64,000 bases of DNA from Cytobacillus stercorigallinarum (GCF_014836495.1 NZ_JACSQT010000004.1:124001-188000); one strand, 5' to 3'; shown: positions 43,324 through 52,899, counted from the stretch's first letter. Program-made: numbers and translations. The notes: generated by a model not told the origin, from the letters alone.

Positions 43324-44187
43324 TCACGCTTTCGGTAATAGCCTAACTGACTCCAAATACGCCAACATGCGAAGGTCATCATTGATCGGATAAGAGAATC
43401 GAAAGTGATTAGCCACGTCTTGAGCTAACGCACGAAACAATTCGCATGTGGTCATGACCGCTTCCCACATATTTTCCTCATCTCCATTACTATAAGTTCT
43501 TTTGTACATCTCCCAGTAATCAGGAGGAAGATAACATTTATAATATTTTCCTAACTTACCAGTGGAAATGCGAAATTCATTTTGAATACCGATCCACCAG
43601 TCGACCATTTTGTTTAACGCGTCTCTTATGTCCGTGTTAAACATGGCTTGAGCATATGGCAACTCATCTCGCCAAATGCCTTTCGCCACATTTTGTAAAC
43701 ACCACCAGAAGTTATTTGTATAAGCATCATATTCACCTTCGCTCGGTGTTTGCACGTGATAATCGACATCAGTTGGAGAAGGAATAATAGGCAAGTACGC
43801 ACCTTTATCCAATAAAGGAACAGTCAATTTATCTCCCCCATATTCATCTCGCATCGCTTCCTTCGTTTGAAAGCGAAGATCGATACGATTGCCGTCTGTA
43901 AATAGCATGAGGAAACCATAACTCTTGAAGTCTGGCACTATACCTTTACCAAAATCATTTTTATCCGGTTCTTGCTTCATCATCAACTCGCCAAAAGAGG
44001 CGATCCAATTTTGATTTTTAATAAAAGGCTCAGTATCTTCAACGACATAAACAATATCATAATCTTGAAACTGGTCTCTTGGGACATTTCTATTTGTTCT
44101 GGAACCGTTCATATAGACAGCAAAAATCCTTTCTTCGTTTTTTGCAAAGTCTATAATGGTAGCCATCATTTCTGTTTCAGACCTCAT
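43324..44187 (-). CDS. aadK: Aminoglycoside 6-adenylyltransferase (AadK-like)
   Basis: A 287-residue enzyme of the ANT(6) family, which adenylates streptomycin. The nucleotidyltransferase motif is MNGSRTNRNVPRDQFQDYDIVYVV, with serine and two catalytic aspartates. WIASFGELMM, LMLFTDGNRIDLRF and the C-terminal helical TTCELFRALAQ segment are typical. Length agrees with B. subtilis AadK (284). The ATG at 44187 has GGTGG upstream; an ATG 5 codons earlier has none. Chromosomal copies often give low-level resistance; whether this one does is untested. Confidence 0.87.
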   Translation of the reverse strand: MRSETEMMATIIDFAKNEERIFAVYMNGSRTNRNVPRDQFQDYDIVYVVEDTEPFIKNQNWIASFGELMMKQEPDKNDFGKGIVPDFKSYGFLMLFTDGNRIDLRFQTKEAMRDEYGGDKLTVPLLDKGAYLPIIPSPTDVDYHVQTPSEGEYDAYTNNFWWCLQNVAKGIWRDELPYAQAMFNTDIRDALNKMVDWWIGIQNEFRISTGKLGKYYKCYLPPDYWEMYKRTYSNGDEENMWEAVMTTCELFRALAQDVANHFRFSYPINDDLRMLAYLESVRLLPKA

Positions 44188-44246
44188 TACTTCACCACCC
44201 ATGTATGGGTTCTTTATTTGCTAAGAGAAGTCCTGCTTTGCAACAA

Positions 44247-45890
44247 TCATTCAGCAAGGGATTGCGCTTGTAATCTCGCTAATTCTTTGTCAATGTTCTC
44301 GACATCAATGCGGGCAAATAATGGTTCAACTGGTGCAGTGAGCGTCACACCATTCAAAACAACTTCTTTCCATCTCTGTTCTTGGACATTAAGCAATTCG
44401 AATACCTTTTCACTTGAAAACGGTAAAAAAGGAGAAAGCAACTGAGCAAGGTTAGCAATCAAATAAACACAGTTAGCTAATGTTTTTTCACAAGACCCTT
44501 GATTCTCATGCCATTGTTGCCATGGCTTTTGCTCATCAAAATATTTATTAGATTTTCGCACATAGGCGAATATATTCTCTAGTGCTTGCTTCATGCTTCC
44601 TTGTTCAATAAGGTTTCCAACTTCTTGATATAAGCAGTTCATTTCGGCTTTTATCTTTTCATCTATATCCATCGTTGTAATGACACCGGCAAATGATTTT
44701 TCAATAAATTTCAACGTACGATTCACGAAATTCCCATATGCACCAAGCAATTCGCTATTATGGCTATAGATAAACTCTTTCCAAGAAAAGTCGGCATCGC
44801 GATTCTCCGGTGCATTAATCGTAAGAAAGTAGCGAATCGAATCTGGTTCATATCTTTCTAAAAAGTCTGGCACCCAAACAGCCCAATTTTTACTCGTCGA
44901 TAACTTCTTTTTTTCTAAAGTAACATATTCATTGGAAATCACCCTTGTCGGCAATGCCGCTACTCCTATTCCTTGTAAAATGGCGGGCCAGATTACTGTG
45001 TGGAACGGGATATTATCTTTTCCGTGTACATAATACGAGGTTGTTTCACTTGACCAAAAATGCTGATCGTCCTGATTGTTTTCTTCTGCCCACTTTTTAC
45101 TTGCCGAATAATAGCCTGAAACCGCCTCAATCCATACATACACCTTTTTATCTTCATAACCAACAACAGGAACACTGACACCGATTGGTAAATCCCTTGA
45201 AATTGCACGGTCCTGCAAGCCTTCACGTAAATATCTCTTCGTTAATTGGAGCGCATTATCTCGCCATAAATGTTGCTCTTCGGCTCGATGTGTATATTTT
45301 TCCAAATCAGCTTGTAAGTCACTTAGTGCAAAATAAAAATGTTCTGTCTCCCTTGTCGTCGGTGTGTGACCACAAATTTTACAGCTGCGTTCATGAAGTT
45401 CAAGTGGCTCTAAGATTGTTGCACAATGATCACATTGATCACCTCTGGCAGGTTCACTACATACTGGACATAACCCTTCCACATAACGGTCTGGCAAGAA
45501 CTGCTGACAATCGTCACAATAGGTTTGCTCTACCTTTCGCTTGTAGATCAAGCCTTTTTCTAAAAGCGCTAAAAATATTTCTTGTACCACATGATGGTGA
45601 TGAGCTGTATCTGTTCTTGTATAAATATCATAGGAAAAACCTAATTGCGTAAAGCAATCAACAAACTCCCGGTGATAGTAATCTGCTATCACCCGAGGCT
45701 CAACCCCCGCCTGTCTTGCTTTCACAGTAATCGGTGTACCATTACAATCACTGCCTGAAGCATATAGCACTTTTTCTCCTTTCAAACGATAATATCTTGC
45801 CAAAATGTCTCCAGGTAGCAAACTTGAAACATGACCAAGATGCAATGATCCATTTGCATAAGCCCACGCCCCACCAATAAAAATACTCAT
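44247..45890 (-). CDS. metS: Methionyl-tRNA synthetase, second (MetRS2-like) type
   Basis: A 547-residue class I synthetase. The HIGH motif is HLGH at 17-20, the KMSKS motif is KLSTSK, and there are four CxxC pairs in the connective domain (CDDC, CPVC, CDHC, CKIC), the two-knuckle zinc type. The C-terminal EMAP/Trbp111-like dimerisation domain found in the usual 650-residue Bacillus enzyme is absent. Second MetRS enzymes of this kind in streptococci and the B. cereus group are known to resist MetRS inhibitors. A full T-box leader with Met specifier lies upstream, so it is made when charged tRNA-Met runs low, also the state under inhibitor attack. A standard metS is expected elsewhere. Confidence 0.9.
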   Translation of the reverse strand: MSIFIGGAWAYANGSLHLGHVSSLLPGDILARYYRLKGEKVLYASGSDCNGTPITVKARQAGVEPRVIADYYHREFVDCFTQLGFSYDIYTRTDTAHHHHVVQEIFLALLEKGLIYKRKVEQTYCDDCQQFLPDRYVEGLCPVCSEPARGDQCDHCATILEPLELHERSCKICGHTPTTRETEHFYFALSDLQADLEKYTHRAEEQHLWRDNALQLTKRYLREGLQDRAISRDLPIGVSVPVVGYEDKKVYVWIEAVSGYYSASKKWAEENNQDDQHFWSSETTSYYVHGKDNIPFHTVIWPAILQGIGVAALPTRVISNEYVTLEKKKLSTSKNWAVWVPDFLERYEPDSIRYFLTINAPENRDADFSWKEFIYSHNSELLGAYGNFVNRTLKFIEKSFAGVITTMDIDEKIKAEMNCLYQEVGNLIEQGSMKQALENIFAYVRKSNKYFDEQKPWQQWHENQGSCEKTLANCVYLIANLAQLLSPFLPFSSEKVFELLNVQEQRWKEVVLNGVTLTAPVEPLFARIDVENIDKELARLQAQSLAE

Positions 45891-45936
45891 CTTCTATTCC
45901 CCCTAAGTTGTTAGCCTGATTGATTGAGACAGGACT

Positions 45937-46240
45937 GCAAACAAAAAACCTCGCCCCATAGCTATTTCTAGCTAAGGGCGAGGTTTACACCACGCGTTAC
46001 CACCTTATTTTACAAATAGGTTACCCTACTTGCCTCATCAAGTACGCCAGTCCCAATCGGCCTTTATACTGTGACATTGATAACGAGTGCCAAAACTCGG
46101 TGTAGCCTACTTATACTTATAAACAAGTATGTTCAGTACACAGCTCAGAGACCATTTTTCGAATGATTGCTTTTTGCTTCTTCTCAGCTACCGAAGCTCT
46201 CTGATAAAAAAACGACACATTCTACTTTTTCTCTTCATTG
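45937..46240 (-). ncRNA. T-box leader of the methionyl-tRNA synthetase gene
   Basis: On the minus strand the leader shows the AGAGAGC-type stem I base, a long stem I, the antiterminator T-box AAGGTGGTAACGCG at about 46005-45992, and a strong terminator. The likely specifier codon is ATG at 46155-46153, in AAAAATGGTCTCTGAGC. The TGGT bulge pairs with an ACCA acceptor end. Uncharged tRNA-Met should favour read-through. Confidence 0.93.
45943..45985 (-). terminator. T-box terminator hairpin
   Basis: AAACCTCGCCCTTAGCTA pairs with TAGCTATGGGGCGAGGTTT and a T run follows, between the T-box sequence and the coding start. Confidence 0.93.
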
Positions 46241-46265
46241 CCTTTAGTTGAAAAATATTAAAGTC

Positions 46266-46294
46266 ATTGTAATCAGTAGGCTTATAAAAGTCAA
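46266..46294 (-). promoter_or_regulatory. Sigma-A promoter of the T-box leader
   Basis: TTGACT (46294-46289) and TACAAT (46271-46266) with a 17-base spacer on the minus strand, about 25 bases before the leader. Confidence 0.7.
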
Positions 46295-46510
46295 TAGTTA
46301 AAATCGGGTGGGGCACCTTTAATGATTACTTTCTTTACAGTTTGATAAAAATTGGCGGAGGATAACTTATTTAGAATCTTAATAAATAAATCAGAGTATA
46401 TAAGATCCTAATGAAAAAATAGGGGGAACCATCTTGACCATTGAATCTATCATCACTGACGGTTTTTAATGGGTAAGCAAATTTTTTGGAGGTTGCTGAA
46501 AACACTTTTT

Positions 46511-46711
46511 TCATTCGTTACTTTTCTTATAGCGTAAGTAACGAATGAAAAAAATCAGGATCGTCCCGATAACCAACAGCCCATTTGGGATGAAGTACCA
46601 CTCACTTGAAATTGTCGTAAATAACACGGTAGTTAGGGCAATTAAAGGGAACATACTGAAGACAAATAGGCGGACAATTGGGTTTTTCCAATTTAGTTCA
46701 AACCGCTTCAC
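46511..46711 (-). CDS. Small membrane protein
   Basis: A 66-residue protein with two hydrophobic segments (about 14-32 and 40-57) and basic ends. GGAGGGAG lies before ATG. It follows a 37-residue membrane peptide gene by 34 bases; the two probably belong together. Function unknown. Confidence 0.65.
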   Translation of the reverse strand: MKRFELNWKNPIVRLFVFSMFPLIALTTVLFTTISSEWYFIPNGLLVIGTILIFFIRYLRYKKSNE

Positions 46712-46745
46712 CTGCTCTCCCTCCTTTGTTTTTGTTTATAGATAT

Positions 46746-46859
46746 CTATTCTTTTCTAGTTCCAACCGGCGATTGATTCCTCTCATTAAGATAGAGAGAG
46801 AAAAATGCCAACAGCCCGCCTAATAATGCTAAGGTTACTGTCATATTCATTATATCCAT
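46746..46859 (-). CDS. 37-residue membrane peptide
   Basis: A short frame with a strong AGGAGG site, one hydrophobic helix (MTVTLALLGGLLAFFSLYL) and a polar tail (NERNQSPVGTRKE). Either ATG 46859 or the GTG just before it (46862) could start it. It lies directly upstream of a two-helix membrane protein gene, and could form a small complex with it. Confidence 0.6.
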   Translation of the reverse strand: MDIMNMTVTLALLGGLLAFFSLYLNERNQSPVGTRKE

Positions 46860-46898
46860 CACTAGGTATCCTCCTAGATCCATTAAAGTAAGTGTTTC

Positions 46899-47477
46899 TC
46901 AGTATGTTACAAGTAATTCTAACCACTTATGATGTGGCATATGTAATTGAATCGCTGTTTGTAGCCATTTTTTCTGTTCAGAAGATAAGGAATCGACCAC
47001 TCGAAGGAAGTCCTCTTGATCCTTCGCTCTCGTATCTTTCGCTTTATATAACAACACCACTTCGGGACTCAAATAAGGAATGCCTTCTTTGTGTACAGAC
47101 TTCATTTTTTCAAATGAATAATGAATACGCTCATCTCTTCTAAAGATCCAATCATTATGTTGGATTTCATTTAACAATACCTCTAATGAAGTACCATCTA
47201 TAACGTTCTGGCAATGAATTTCATGAATCGGTAGCTGTAAGTTTTCCCCTTTCCAAGTAACTAGTTCACCATTCACCGCCTTCTGAAATGTCCATTTGTT
47301 AAGGTGATTTTTTACATGTGCTTGATCATGACGAAATACAGCGATTTCAATATCTTTATGTTCCCTCGTCTTTTGGCCAATATGCAAATCAATCGCCCAA
47401 CCACCCGCAATAAACCACGGTTTATCAAACCCCGACATAAGATTCCTTATTCTATGACAAAGTTGGAACTCCGTCAT
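46899..47477 (-). CDS. Aminoglycoside 2''-nucleotidyltransferase-like protein
   Basis: A 192-residue protein of the ANT(2'')/nucleotidyltransferase type: WFIAGGWAIDLHIGQKTREHKDIEIAVFR carries the GGWA and catalytic D/E pattern. Such proteins are common in bacilli; real aminoglycoside activity is unproven. Its ATG overlaps the acetyltransferase stop by 4 bases, so the two are coupled. Confidence 0.82.
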   Translation of the reverse strand: MTEFQLCHRIRNLMSGFDKPWFIAGGWAIDLHIGQKTREHKDIEIAVFRHDQAHVKNHLNKWTFQKAVNGELVTWKGENLQLPIHEIHCQNVIDGTSLEVLLNEIQHNDWIFRRDERIHYSFEKMKSVHKEGIPYLSPEVVLLYKAKDTRAKDQEDFLRVVDSLSSEQKKWLQTAIQLHMPHHKWLELLVTY

Positions 47478-47959
47478 AATTTCAACTCCATATATAAAGT
47501 TCCTGCTACCGGATTGTACGTATATGGCGGAATCTCATAAAATCCAATGGCGCGATAAAGTTTTTGCGCACTCTTCATAGTCGCTAATGTATCGAGTCTC
47601 ATAGATTCATATGGGATGCCCTTCGCTTCTTCTATCAGTCTTAAAACCAATTCTTTGCCAATACCTAGATTTCTATAAGCTTTGCGCACATACGGTCTTT
47701 TCATTTCACAAACCTTGTCTGCTAGCTTACGATAAGCGATACAACCAGCAACTTTACCATCAACAATCGCTAAAAGTATCGACCCATCCGGCGAACCATA
47801 CTTACCCGGTAAGGAGGCTAGTTCGCCTTCGAAATCTTGAAAATTGAGATCAATCCCCAACGAGTCTGCATATTCTGTAAATAATTCTCGTACAACGGGA
47901 TAGTTCTCTACTGTTGCACTTTTGTAATGGACAACAGCATTTTCTTTCATTACTTTCAT
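47474..47959 (-). CDS. GNAT family N-acetyltransferase
   Basis: A 161-residue acetyltransferase with CEMKRPYVRKAYRNLGIGKELVLRLIEEA as the acetyl-CoA motif and RLDTLATMKSAQKLYRAIGFYEIPPY at the end. Substrate unknown; relatives act on small molecules or protein N-termini. GGAGTAG precedes ATG. In a two-gene unit with the nucleotidyltransferase-like gene. Confidence 0.87.
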   Translation of the reverse strand: MKVMKENAVVHYKSATVENYPVVRELFTEYADSLGIDLNFQDFEGELASLPGKYGSPDGSILLAIVDGKVAGCIAYRKLADKVCEMKRPYVRKAYRNLGIGKELVLRLIEEAKGIPYESMRLDTLATMKSAQKLYRAIGFYEIPPYTYNPVAGTLYMELKL

Positions 47960-48030
47960 ATTATCTACTCCTTATCCACTAGTGTTCTACCACCTAATTC
48001 CCGTTTAAGTACCAATCAAAGATTTATCAG

Positions 48031-48480
48031 TCATCTTCTCTCAACCTTATTGTGACAATAAAAATAAGGACCGTACCATGGGGATTCATGTGGCCTAATA
48101 TATGTCCAAGTAAAATCAACATCCACCACATAAATATCTCTTTCTCTCTCGAAATCAATCGCCTTGAGTGATGTTACCCGATCAATGATATACGCAGCAT
48201 CCTCCATCTCGTAAAAAATATAACAAGACATATTTTTCATTTGTTCTAACCTTCCTCTAGCCTGTTCTCCTTCTAGACAAACGACTGTCTCATAACTAAA
48301 AACATGCCATAGAAACCCACATATTCTCTCTTTATCATATAAATGAATCGCTTCTTTTTCACTCTTATTCAAGTGACTAGCAAAAGACTGTTCCCAGCGA
48401 TATTGTAAATAAGGGCCCCATTTCGGTATCTCGGTTACTTTTACTCCCCGATCTCTCAATCTTGTTACTAAATCCACCAC
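48031..48480 (-). CDS. DUF4275-like protein
   Basis: A 149-residue soluble protein with the family pattern RWEQSFASHLNKSEKEAIHL, ICGFLWHVFSYE and CLEGEQARGRLEQ. Function unknown. Start is one of two adjacent GTG codons with GGGAG a few bases upstream, right after the YcdB-like gene stop. Last gene of a three-gene unit. Confidence 0.78.
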   Translation of the reverse strand: MVDLVTRLRDRGVKVTEIPKWGPYLQYRWEQSFASHLNKSEKEAIHLYDKERICGFLWHVFSYETVVCLEGEQARGRLEQMKNMSCYIFYEMEDAAYIIDRVTSLKAIDFERERDIYVVDVDFTWTYIRPHESPWYGPYFYCHNKVERR

Positions 48481-48484
48481 TCCA

Positions 48485-49762
48485 TCACTCCCGATCCGCT
48501 AACAAGAAAACCTCACCCGTATGGGCATCAACCCCATACGAACTATCAATCATTGCACCTAAAATATATTTCTGCGTGTCATCATCATACACATAACAAG
48601 GTTTTAATTCGATGAATTCTTTGATTTTTTCATAGGCTTCTTCTTTTGATAGAACGACCTCTTCCGGGCTATCATACGTTTTAAATTGATCAGATAATAA
48701 CTGGTTATCTATATAAGTGATCACCTCTAATGAATGAGGATCGATGATTACTTTCAGTTTCCGCTGGAAAATAAACGAGTGGCTCTTACTTCCTTTTAAA
48801 TTGGCGTGAATATAACCAGTATCGCGATTGAAAGAAGTTAATAACCATTCCCCTGAATACGCTGGATATACTTGTCTTAAAAACGTTTTAACGACGTCAA
48901 TATAAGCAGTACCTTCACTTTCATTAATCGGTTCTATATCAGCACTAGGTTCATTCGTAAATGCCTGTTTTGCTGAAATATCTTCAATCAACACCAACTC
49001 ACTCTGAGTGAAGTGATTTTGTAACGGCTCCGACCAAACCAATAACTCTTCTAATTCAATACGCCCACCTCTATCGGTAAAACCTTCAAAAGGAATGGTT
49101 TTCGAAAGGTCATTGGTTATATAGATTTCCTCTAAAGCATAAGTGGGATAGATTTTTTCATCCTTAAAGGAAGGATCATGTATCAGTCGGATTTGTGCTT
49201 GGGCAGTTTTTTTCACTTGCTTAACGGTCAGTGTATATTCCTCTTCTTTCACTACTTCTTCAGTTGGGAATTGCCCATAAACACTATAAAAAACGAGTTC
49301 CCCATCACTATTTAATTTCAGTTCAATATAACCAGGCGGAGATATGTCTATCCCTTTATAACATTCTTTAAAAACGTACTTGCCCCCTTTATGAGAATCC
49401 AGTTGAAACTGCCTACCATATATTAAATTCGTTTCCGCTTCTATCCATTTAATGATGCTCTCTACATCCCGCTGTTGAAAAACAATGCCAGCCTTTGCAT
49501 ACGTTTCTCCCCCGACAAAAATAGCCGATTCTACCTGGTTTGTTGACAAATCGATCGCAATGACAGCCGTTCCTTCAGGATTAAGATCTTCTTCAACAAT
49601 ACTTGCCTCTTTAGGGAACCACTCCATACAAAATTGGTAAACCGTTTCATTGAACAGTGTTACACGGCGACTGTAACTGCTACGTCCTAAATCATAATGA
49701 GCTAGGCCGAACTTTAATCTTGTCCATTCTATTATTTTCTCCTCTTGTTCATTCACTATCAC
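48485..49762 (-). CDS. YcdB/YcdC-repeat-like protein
   Basis: A 425-residue protein without a clear signal peptide. It has two PepSY/YcdB-type repeats: the first near 95-210 (GIDISPPGYIELKLNSDGEL) and the second near 290-420 (AYEKIKEFIELKPCYVYD, YGVDAHTGEVFLL). The family is described in bacilli but its role is unknown. GTG start overlaps the lipoprotein stop (AAGTGA), so it is coupled. Confidence 0.75.
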   Translation of the reverse strand: MIVNEQEEKIIEWTRLKFGLAHYDLGRSSYSRRVTLFNETVYQFCMEWFPKEASIVEEDLNPEGTAVIAIDLSTNQVESAIFVGGETYAKAGIVFQQRDVESIIKWIEAETNLIYGRQFQLDSHKGGKYVFKECYKGIDISPPGYIELKLNSDGELVFYSVYGQFPTEEVVKEEEYTLTVKQVKKTAQAQIRLIHDPSFKDEKIYPTYALEEIYITNDLSKTIPFEGFTDRGGRIELEELLVWSEPLQNHFTQSELVLIEDISAKQAFTNEPSADIEPINESEGTAYIDVVKTFLRQVYPAYSGEWLLTSFNRDTGYIHANLKGSKSHSFIFQRKLKVIIDPHSLEVITYIDNQLLSDQFKTYDSPEEVVLSKEEAYEKIKEFIELKPCYVYDDDTQKYILGAMIDSSYGVDAHTGEVFLLADRE

Positions 49763-50172
49763 TTCACAAGCATCTCCCTTAACGAATTTGTCATATCCCC
49801 CGTAGTCAAAAACGTCTGTCCGTCACTAACCATATACATAAGGACACTCGGTTCATCTTGTTCTCCTACCCATAAATGAATGGCATGAGTAGGCAAATCC
49901 TTTTTATACTCAACCATTACATCATAATCAGGTAGTTGTTCATTTATTACTGTTGGCTCTTGTACAGCTGTTAAAATAACTTTTTCCATTGTTTTTATGC
50001 CTGCATCTTCTTTGATAGAAAAAAGAATAGTTTCATTCATTTCCCCCACCCCTTTGGATGTTGAAAAATGAATAGCTTTAATGGGCTCGTCCAATAACAC
50101 CATCGGCTCTCCTTTTACACAACCGATGAGGATGAATGCGCTTAAAACAATAGCGATGTATAGGCTTTTCAT
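49759..50172 (-). CDS. Putative lipoprotein
   Basis: A 137-residue protein with a lipoprotein signal peptide: MKSLYIAIVLSAFILIGC, lipobox LIGC with cysteine at 18. The mature part is acidic, beta-rich and not recognised. GAAGGAG before the ATG at 50172 sets the start. First gene of the unit with the YcdB-like and DUF4275-like genes. Confidence 0.8.
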   Translation of the reverse strand: MKSLYIAIVLSAFILIGCVKGEPMVLLDEPIKAIHFSTSKGVGEMNETILFSIKEDAGIKTMEKVILTAVQEPTVINEQLPDYDVMVEYKKDLPTHAIHLWVGEQDEPSVLMYMVSDGQTFLTTGDMTNSLREMLVK

Positions 50173-50228
50173 ACTTACTCCTTCACACATATATAAACTG
50201 GAAATATATGCTTATTATCATACAATGG

Positions 50229-50262
50229 AACACAAAAAAGAGCCACACTTCATGTGACCCTT
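50229..50262 (-). terminator. Terminator of the YeiH-like gene
   Basis: GGGTCACA and TGTGGCTC arms around TGAAG, followed by TTTTTT on the minus strand. Confidence 0.75.
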
Positions 50263-51263
50263 TACATAATAAAAATAATGATCAATCCTAAGAAAACAAG
50301 CAGGATCGTACCAAGTAATGCCGCATAAAAAATCTGCAGGCCCATTTTCTTAAAAGCGGACAGTTCTACATTTAACCCTAAGCCCGCCATTGCCATTGCT
50401 AATAACAGATACGACCCACTAATAAGCCATTGAACAAGTTCAGCCGGCAACCACCCCATCGTATTGATGGCACTCATCGCAAGAAAACCGAAGATAAACC
50501 ATGGAATTGGCAACTTGTTCTTTGTTCCCCTCTCTTGACTTTCCTTCTTCTTCATAAAATAGCCGATAAGAATGGCCACTGGCACGAGTAAAATCACTCT
50601 TGTCAGTTTGACAATAATGGCGATATTCTCTGCCTCCACACCACCAACAGAAGAAGCTGCTACAACGTGAGCAATCTCATGCAGGGTTCCACCAGTTAAC
50701 ATACCAAATTGATAGTCGGTTATTGGTAAAACCGGAAACAGGAAAGTATAAAGTAGGGTGAATAGGGTACCAAGCACAGCAATCACACCGACACTGACCG
50801 CTGTCACACTTTCTTTCGCCTTGACAACAGATGCAATCGCTACAATTGCAGCCGCTCCACAAATGGCCGTTCCACACGCCGTTAATAAACTTAATGTTTT
50901 ATCAACATGAAGCATACGGGCAAAACTATAAACAGCAAGAAGGGTAACACCTAACAAGAAAGCCGCATAAAGAAAAGTACTAACACCTGCATGAGCTAAA
51001 TCGGATAAATTAAGGCGCAATCCTAACAAGATAATGCCTAGTCTTAATAATTTTTTACTGGAAAAATCAACGCCAACTTTATATGAACGGTTCCAACCAA
51101 TCGTATGTGACCAAATTATGCCTAGCAAAATGGCTAAAACGAGCTGACCGATAATCGTCAGGTAAGGTAGTTTAGCGAGAAGCCCAGCCATAAAAGCAAT
51201 AATCAATGTCGTCCCTATTCCAAAATAAAAGGAGCCTGTTCTCAAAGATGCTTTTAAATCCAT
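50262..51263 (-). CDS. YeiH/UPF0324 family putative sulfate exporter
   Basis: A 333-residue protein with about ten membrane helices. Blocks KVGVDFSSKKLLRLGIILLGLRLNL, TACGTAICGAAAIVAIA and GTLHEIAHVVAA are diagnostic for the family, for which sulfate/sulfite or other anion export has been suggested but is not proven generally. It is divergent from a LysR gene that resembles YeiE/CysL. Function probably in sulfur or anion stress. Confidence 0.87.
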   Translation of the reverse strand: MDLKASLRTGSFYFGIGTTLIIAFMAGLLAKLPYLTIIGQLVLAILLGIIWSHTIGWNRSYKVGVDFSSKKLLRLGIILLGLRLNLSDLAHAGVSTFLYAAFLLGVTLLAVYSFARMLHVDKTLSLLTACGTAICGAAAIVAIASVVKAKESVTAVSVGVIAVLGTLFTLLYTFLFPVLPITDYQFGMLTGGTLHEIAHVVAASSVGGVEAENIAIIVKLTRVILLVPVAILIGYFMKKKESQERGTKNKLPIPWFIFGFLAMSAINTMGWLPAELVQWLISGSYLLLAMAMAGLGLNVELSAFKKMGLQIFYAALLGTILLVFLGLIIIFIM

Positions 51264-51366
51264 TGCTGTCTCTCCTTTCTCTATTACAGTATAGTTTTGT
51301 CCTTTTTATTTCGGAAATAAATATATATAATAATACTTATTCATTTTATTAATAAATGGGGTGGCC

Positions 51367-52248
51367 ATGATGCATATGGAGGAACTTGAGACGTTTCTTG
51401 TCCTCGCACGGGAAAAAAATTTTACGAAAACAGCTAAACAAAGGGCGTTATCTCAGCCAACCGTTAGTGTCCATATAAAAAACCTGGAAAATGAATTTGC
51501 GACCTCGCTCATTCAGCGCACAACAAAAAAAGTCCACTTAACAGCCGAAGGGGAACTTTTTTATAATCAAGGCTTAAAAATATGGGAAGTCTATCAGCAG
51601 CTGAAAGAAACATTATATGAGAAAAAACAAGTCGCCTCAGGGCTCATACGAATCGGAGCTAGCTTTACAATTGGTGAATACATTTTGCCGAGCGTGATCG
51701 CACAATTACAAGCAACTCATGAGCAATTATCCTTTCATGTGACGATTGGTAATACAGATCAGATGATTAATAGTGTCAGGCGGTTAGAAGTAGATATCGG
51801 CTTAGTGGAAGGGCAAACCTATGCGAAAGAGGTTGTCCAAACGTCCTTTGCAGAAGATCGTTTAGTAATTGTTTGTTCACCTGCCTATGCAGAAAGTTTT
51901 CATTCGATAGCAGATTTACATGATCAAGAGTGGATTATCCGTGAAGAAGGTTCGGGGACAAGGCAATCATTTGACCATCTAATTGAAGCTCATCAAATTA
52001 GGGTCAAATCCACCTTCATCATCAGCTCTACCCAAGGAATAAAAAGTAGCGTAAAAAGCGGACTAGGACTCGCCTTACTATCCGAGGCAACCATACAAGA
52101 GGAATTAACATACGGTCTATTGAAGATTGTACCGATAGATGGCCTTTATGCAAAACGAGCCTTTTCTTATATCCTGACCAAAGGAACGAACCTTAATCGC
52201 AATACGCAATTATTGGTCGATACGTTGAAATATGGTGCAGAAGCTTAG
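51367..52248 (+). CDS. LysR-family regulator (YeiE/CysL-like)
   Basis: A 293-residue regulator with N-terminal helix-turn-helix (NFTKTAKQRALSQPTVSVHIKNLE) and C-terminal substrate-binding domain (GASFTIGEYILPSVIAQL, LALLSEATI). Two ATGs and a GTG cluster behind GGGGTGG; 51367 or 51370 is most likely. It is divergent from the YeiH-like gene with a 100-base shared promoter region, the classic layout for a LysR activator and its target. Its last 20 codons and 3' flank are duplicated at 57.85 kb. Confidence 0.9.
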   Translation: MMHMEELETFLVLAREKNFTKTAKQRALSQPTVSVHIKNLENEFATSLIQRTTKKVHLTAEGELFYNQGLKIWEVYQQLKETLYEKKQVASGLIRIGASFTIGEYILPSVIAQLQATHEQLSFHVTIGNTDQMINSVRRLEVDIGLVEGQTYAKEVVQTSFAEDRLVIVCSPAYAESFHSIADLHDQEWIIREEGSGTRQSFDHLIEAHQIRVKSTFIISSTQGIKSSVKSGLGLALLSEATIQEELTYGLLKIVPIDGLYAKRAFSYILTKGTNLNRNTQLLVDTLKYGAEA

Positions 52249-52512
52249 AGGAGTACATCCACTCTGTGGAATTTTAAACAAACGTTAGATTGAACGTGAA
52301 CAATGTACTTTTTGTCTCGAAAATACCATTTAAAATATATTAACTTCCTCACACTCCCCTCGTTTCTAACACAAAAGAATACTACTCTCCCTTCATCGTC
52401 GTATTTAAAAATAAAATGCTGGCATCCACTAGTATATATGTAAGAAGAGAGCAAGAATAATGAAAAGGTCATTAGAGTTTCTTGTTATTATTTGTGAGGG
52501 AGGGTAACAGCT

Positions 52513-52899
52513 TTGAAAAAAGTGAAGCTAATCATGGATACCATTGATTATATCGAAGCTCATCTATCAGAGAAAATGAACCTAGCAGTTGTAGCACATG
52601 CCTTACATTATTCGAAGTATTATCTGCACAGGGTATTTTCGCAAACAGTAGGTATGACCATTCATGATTATGTGCAACGAAGAAAGTTAACTGAGGCAGC
52701 AAAGATGCTTGTATTCTCCGATAAATCTATTCTAGAAATCGCATTGGTTGCTGGTTACGAGAGTCAGCAAGCATTTACCACTATATTTAAAGCAATGTAT
52801 AAGAAATCACCCCTTCAATACCGTGAGGAAAAAGACTATTATCCATTACAGTTACGATTCCAATTTAATCATGAATGGACTCAGACGAGTAAACAATAA
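52513..52899 (+). CDS. AraC-family DNA-binding protein (domain only)
   Basis: A 128-residue protein that is essentially the two helix-turn-helix AraC domain: MNLAVVAHALHYSKYYLHRVFSQ and the ILEIALVAGYESQQAFTTIFKAMYKKSPLQYR signature. No effector domain, as in MarA/SoxS-type proteins. TTG start with GAGGGAGGG a few bases upstream. The following GNAT gene overlaps it by 29 bases, and the AraC protein probably controls that unit. Confidence 0.87.
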   Translation: MKKVKLIMDTIDYIEAHLSEKMNLAVVAHALHYSKYYLHRVFSQTVGMTIHDYVQRRKLTEAAKMLVFSDKSILEIALVAGYESQQAFTTIFKAMYKKSPLQYREEKDYYPLQLRFQFNHEWTQTSKQ

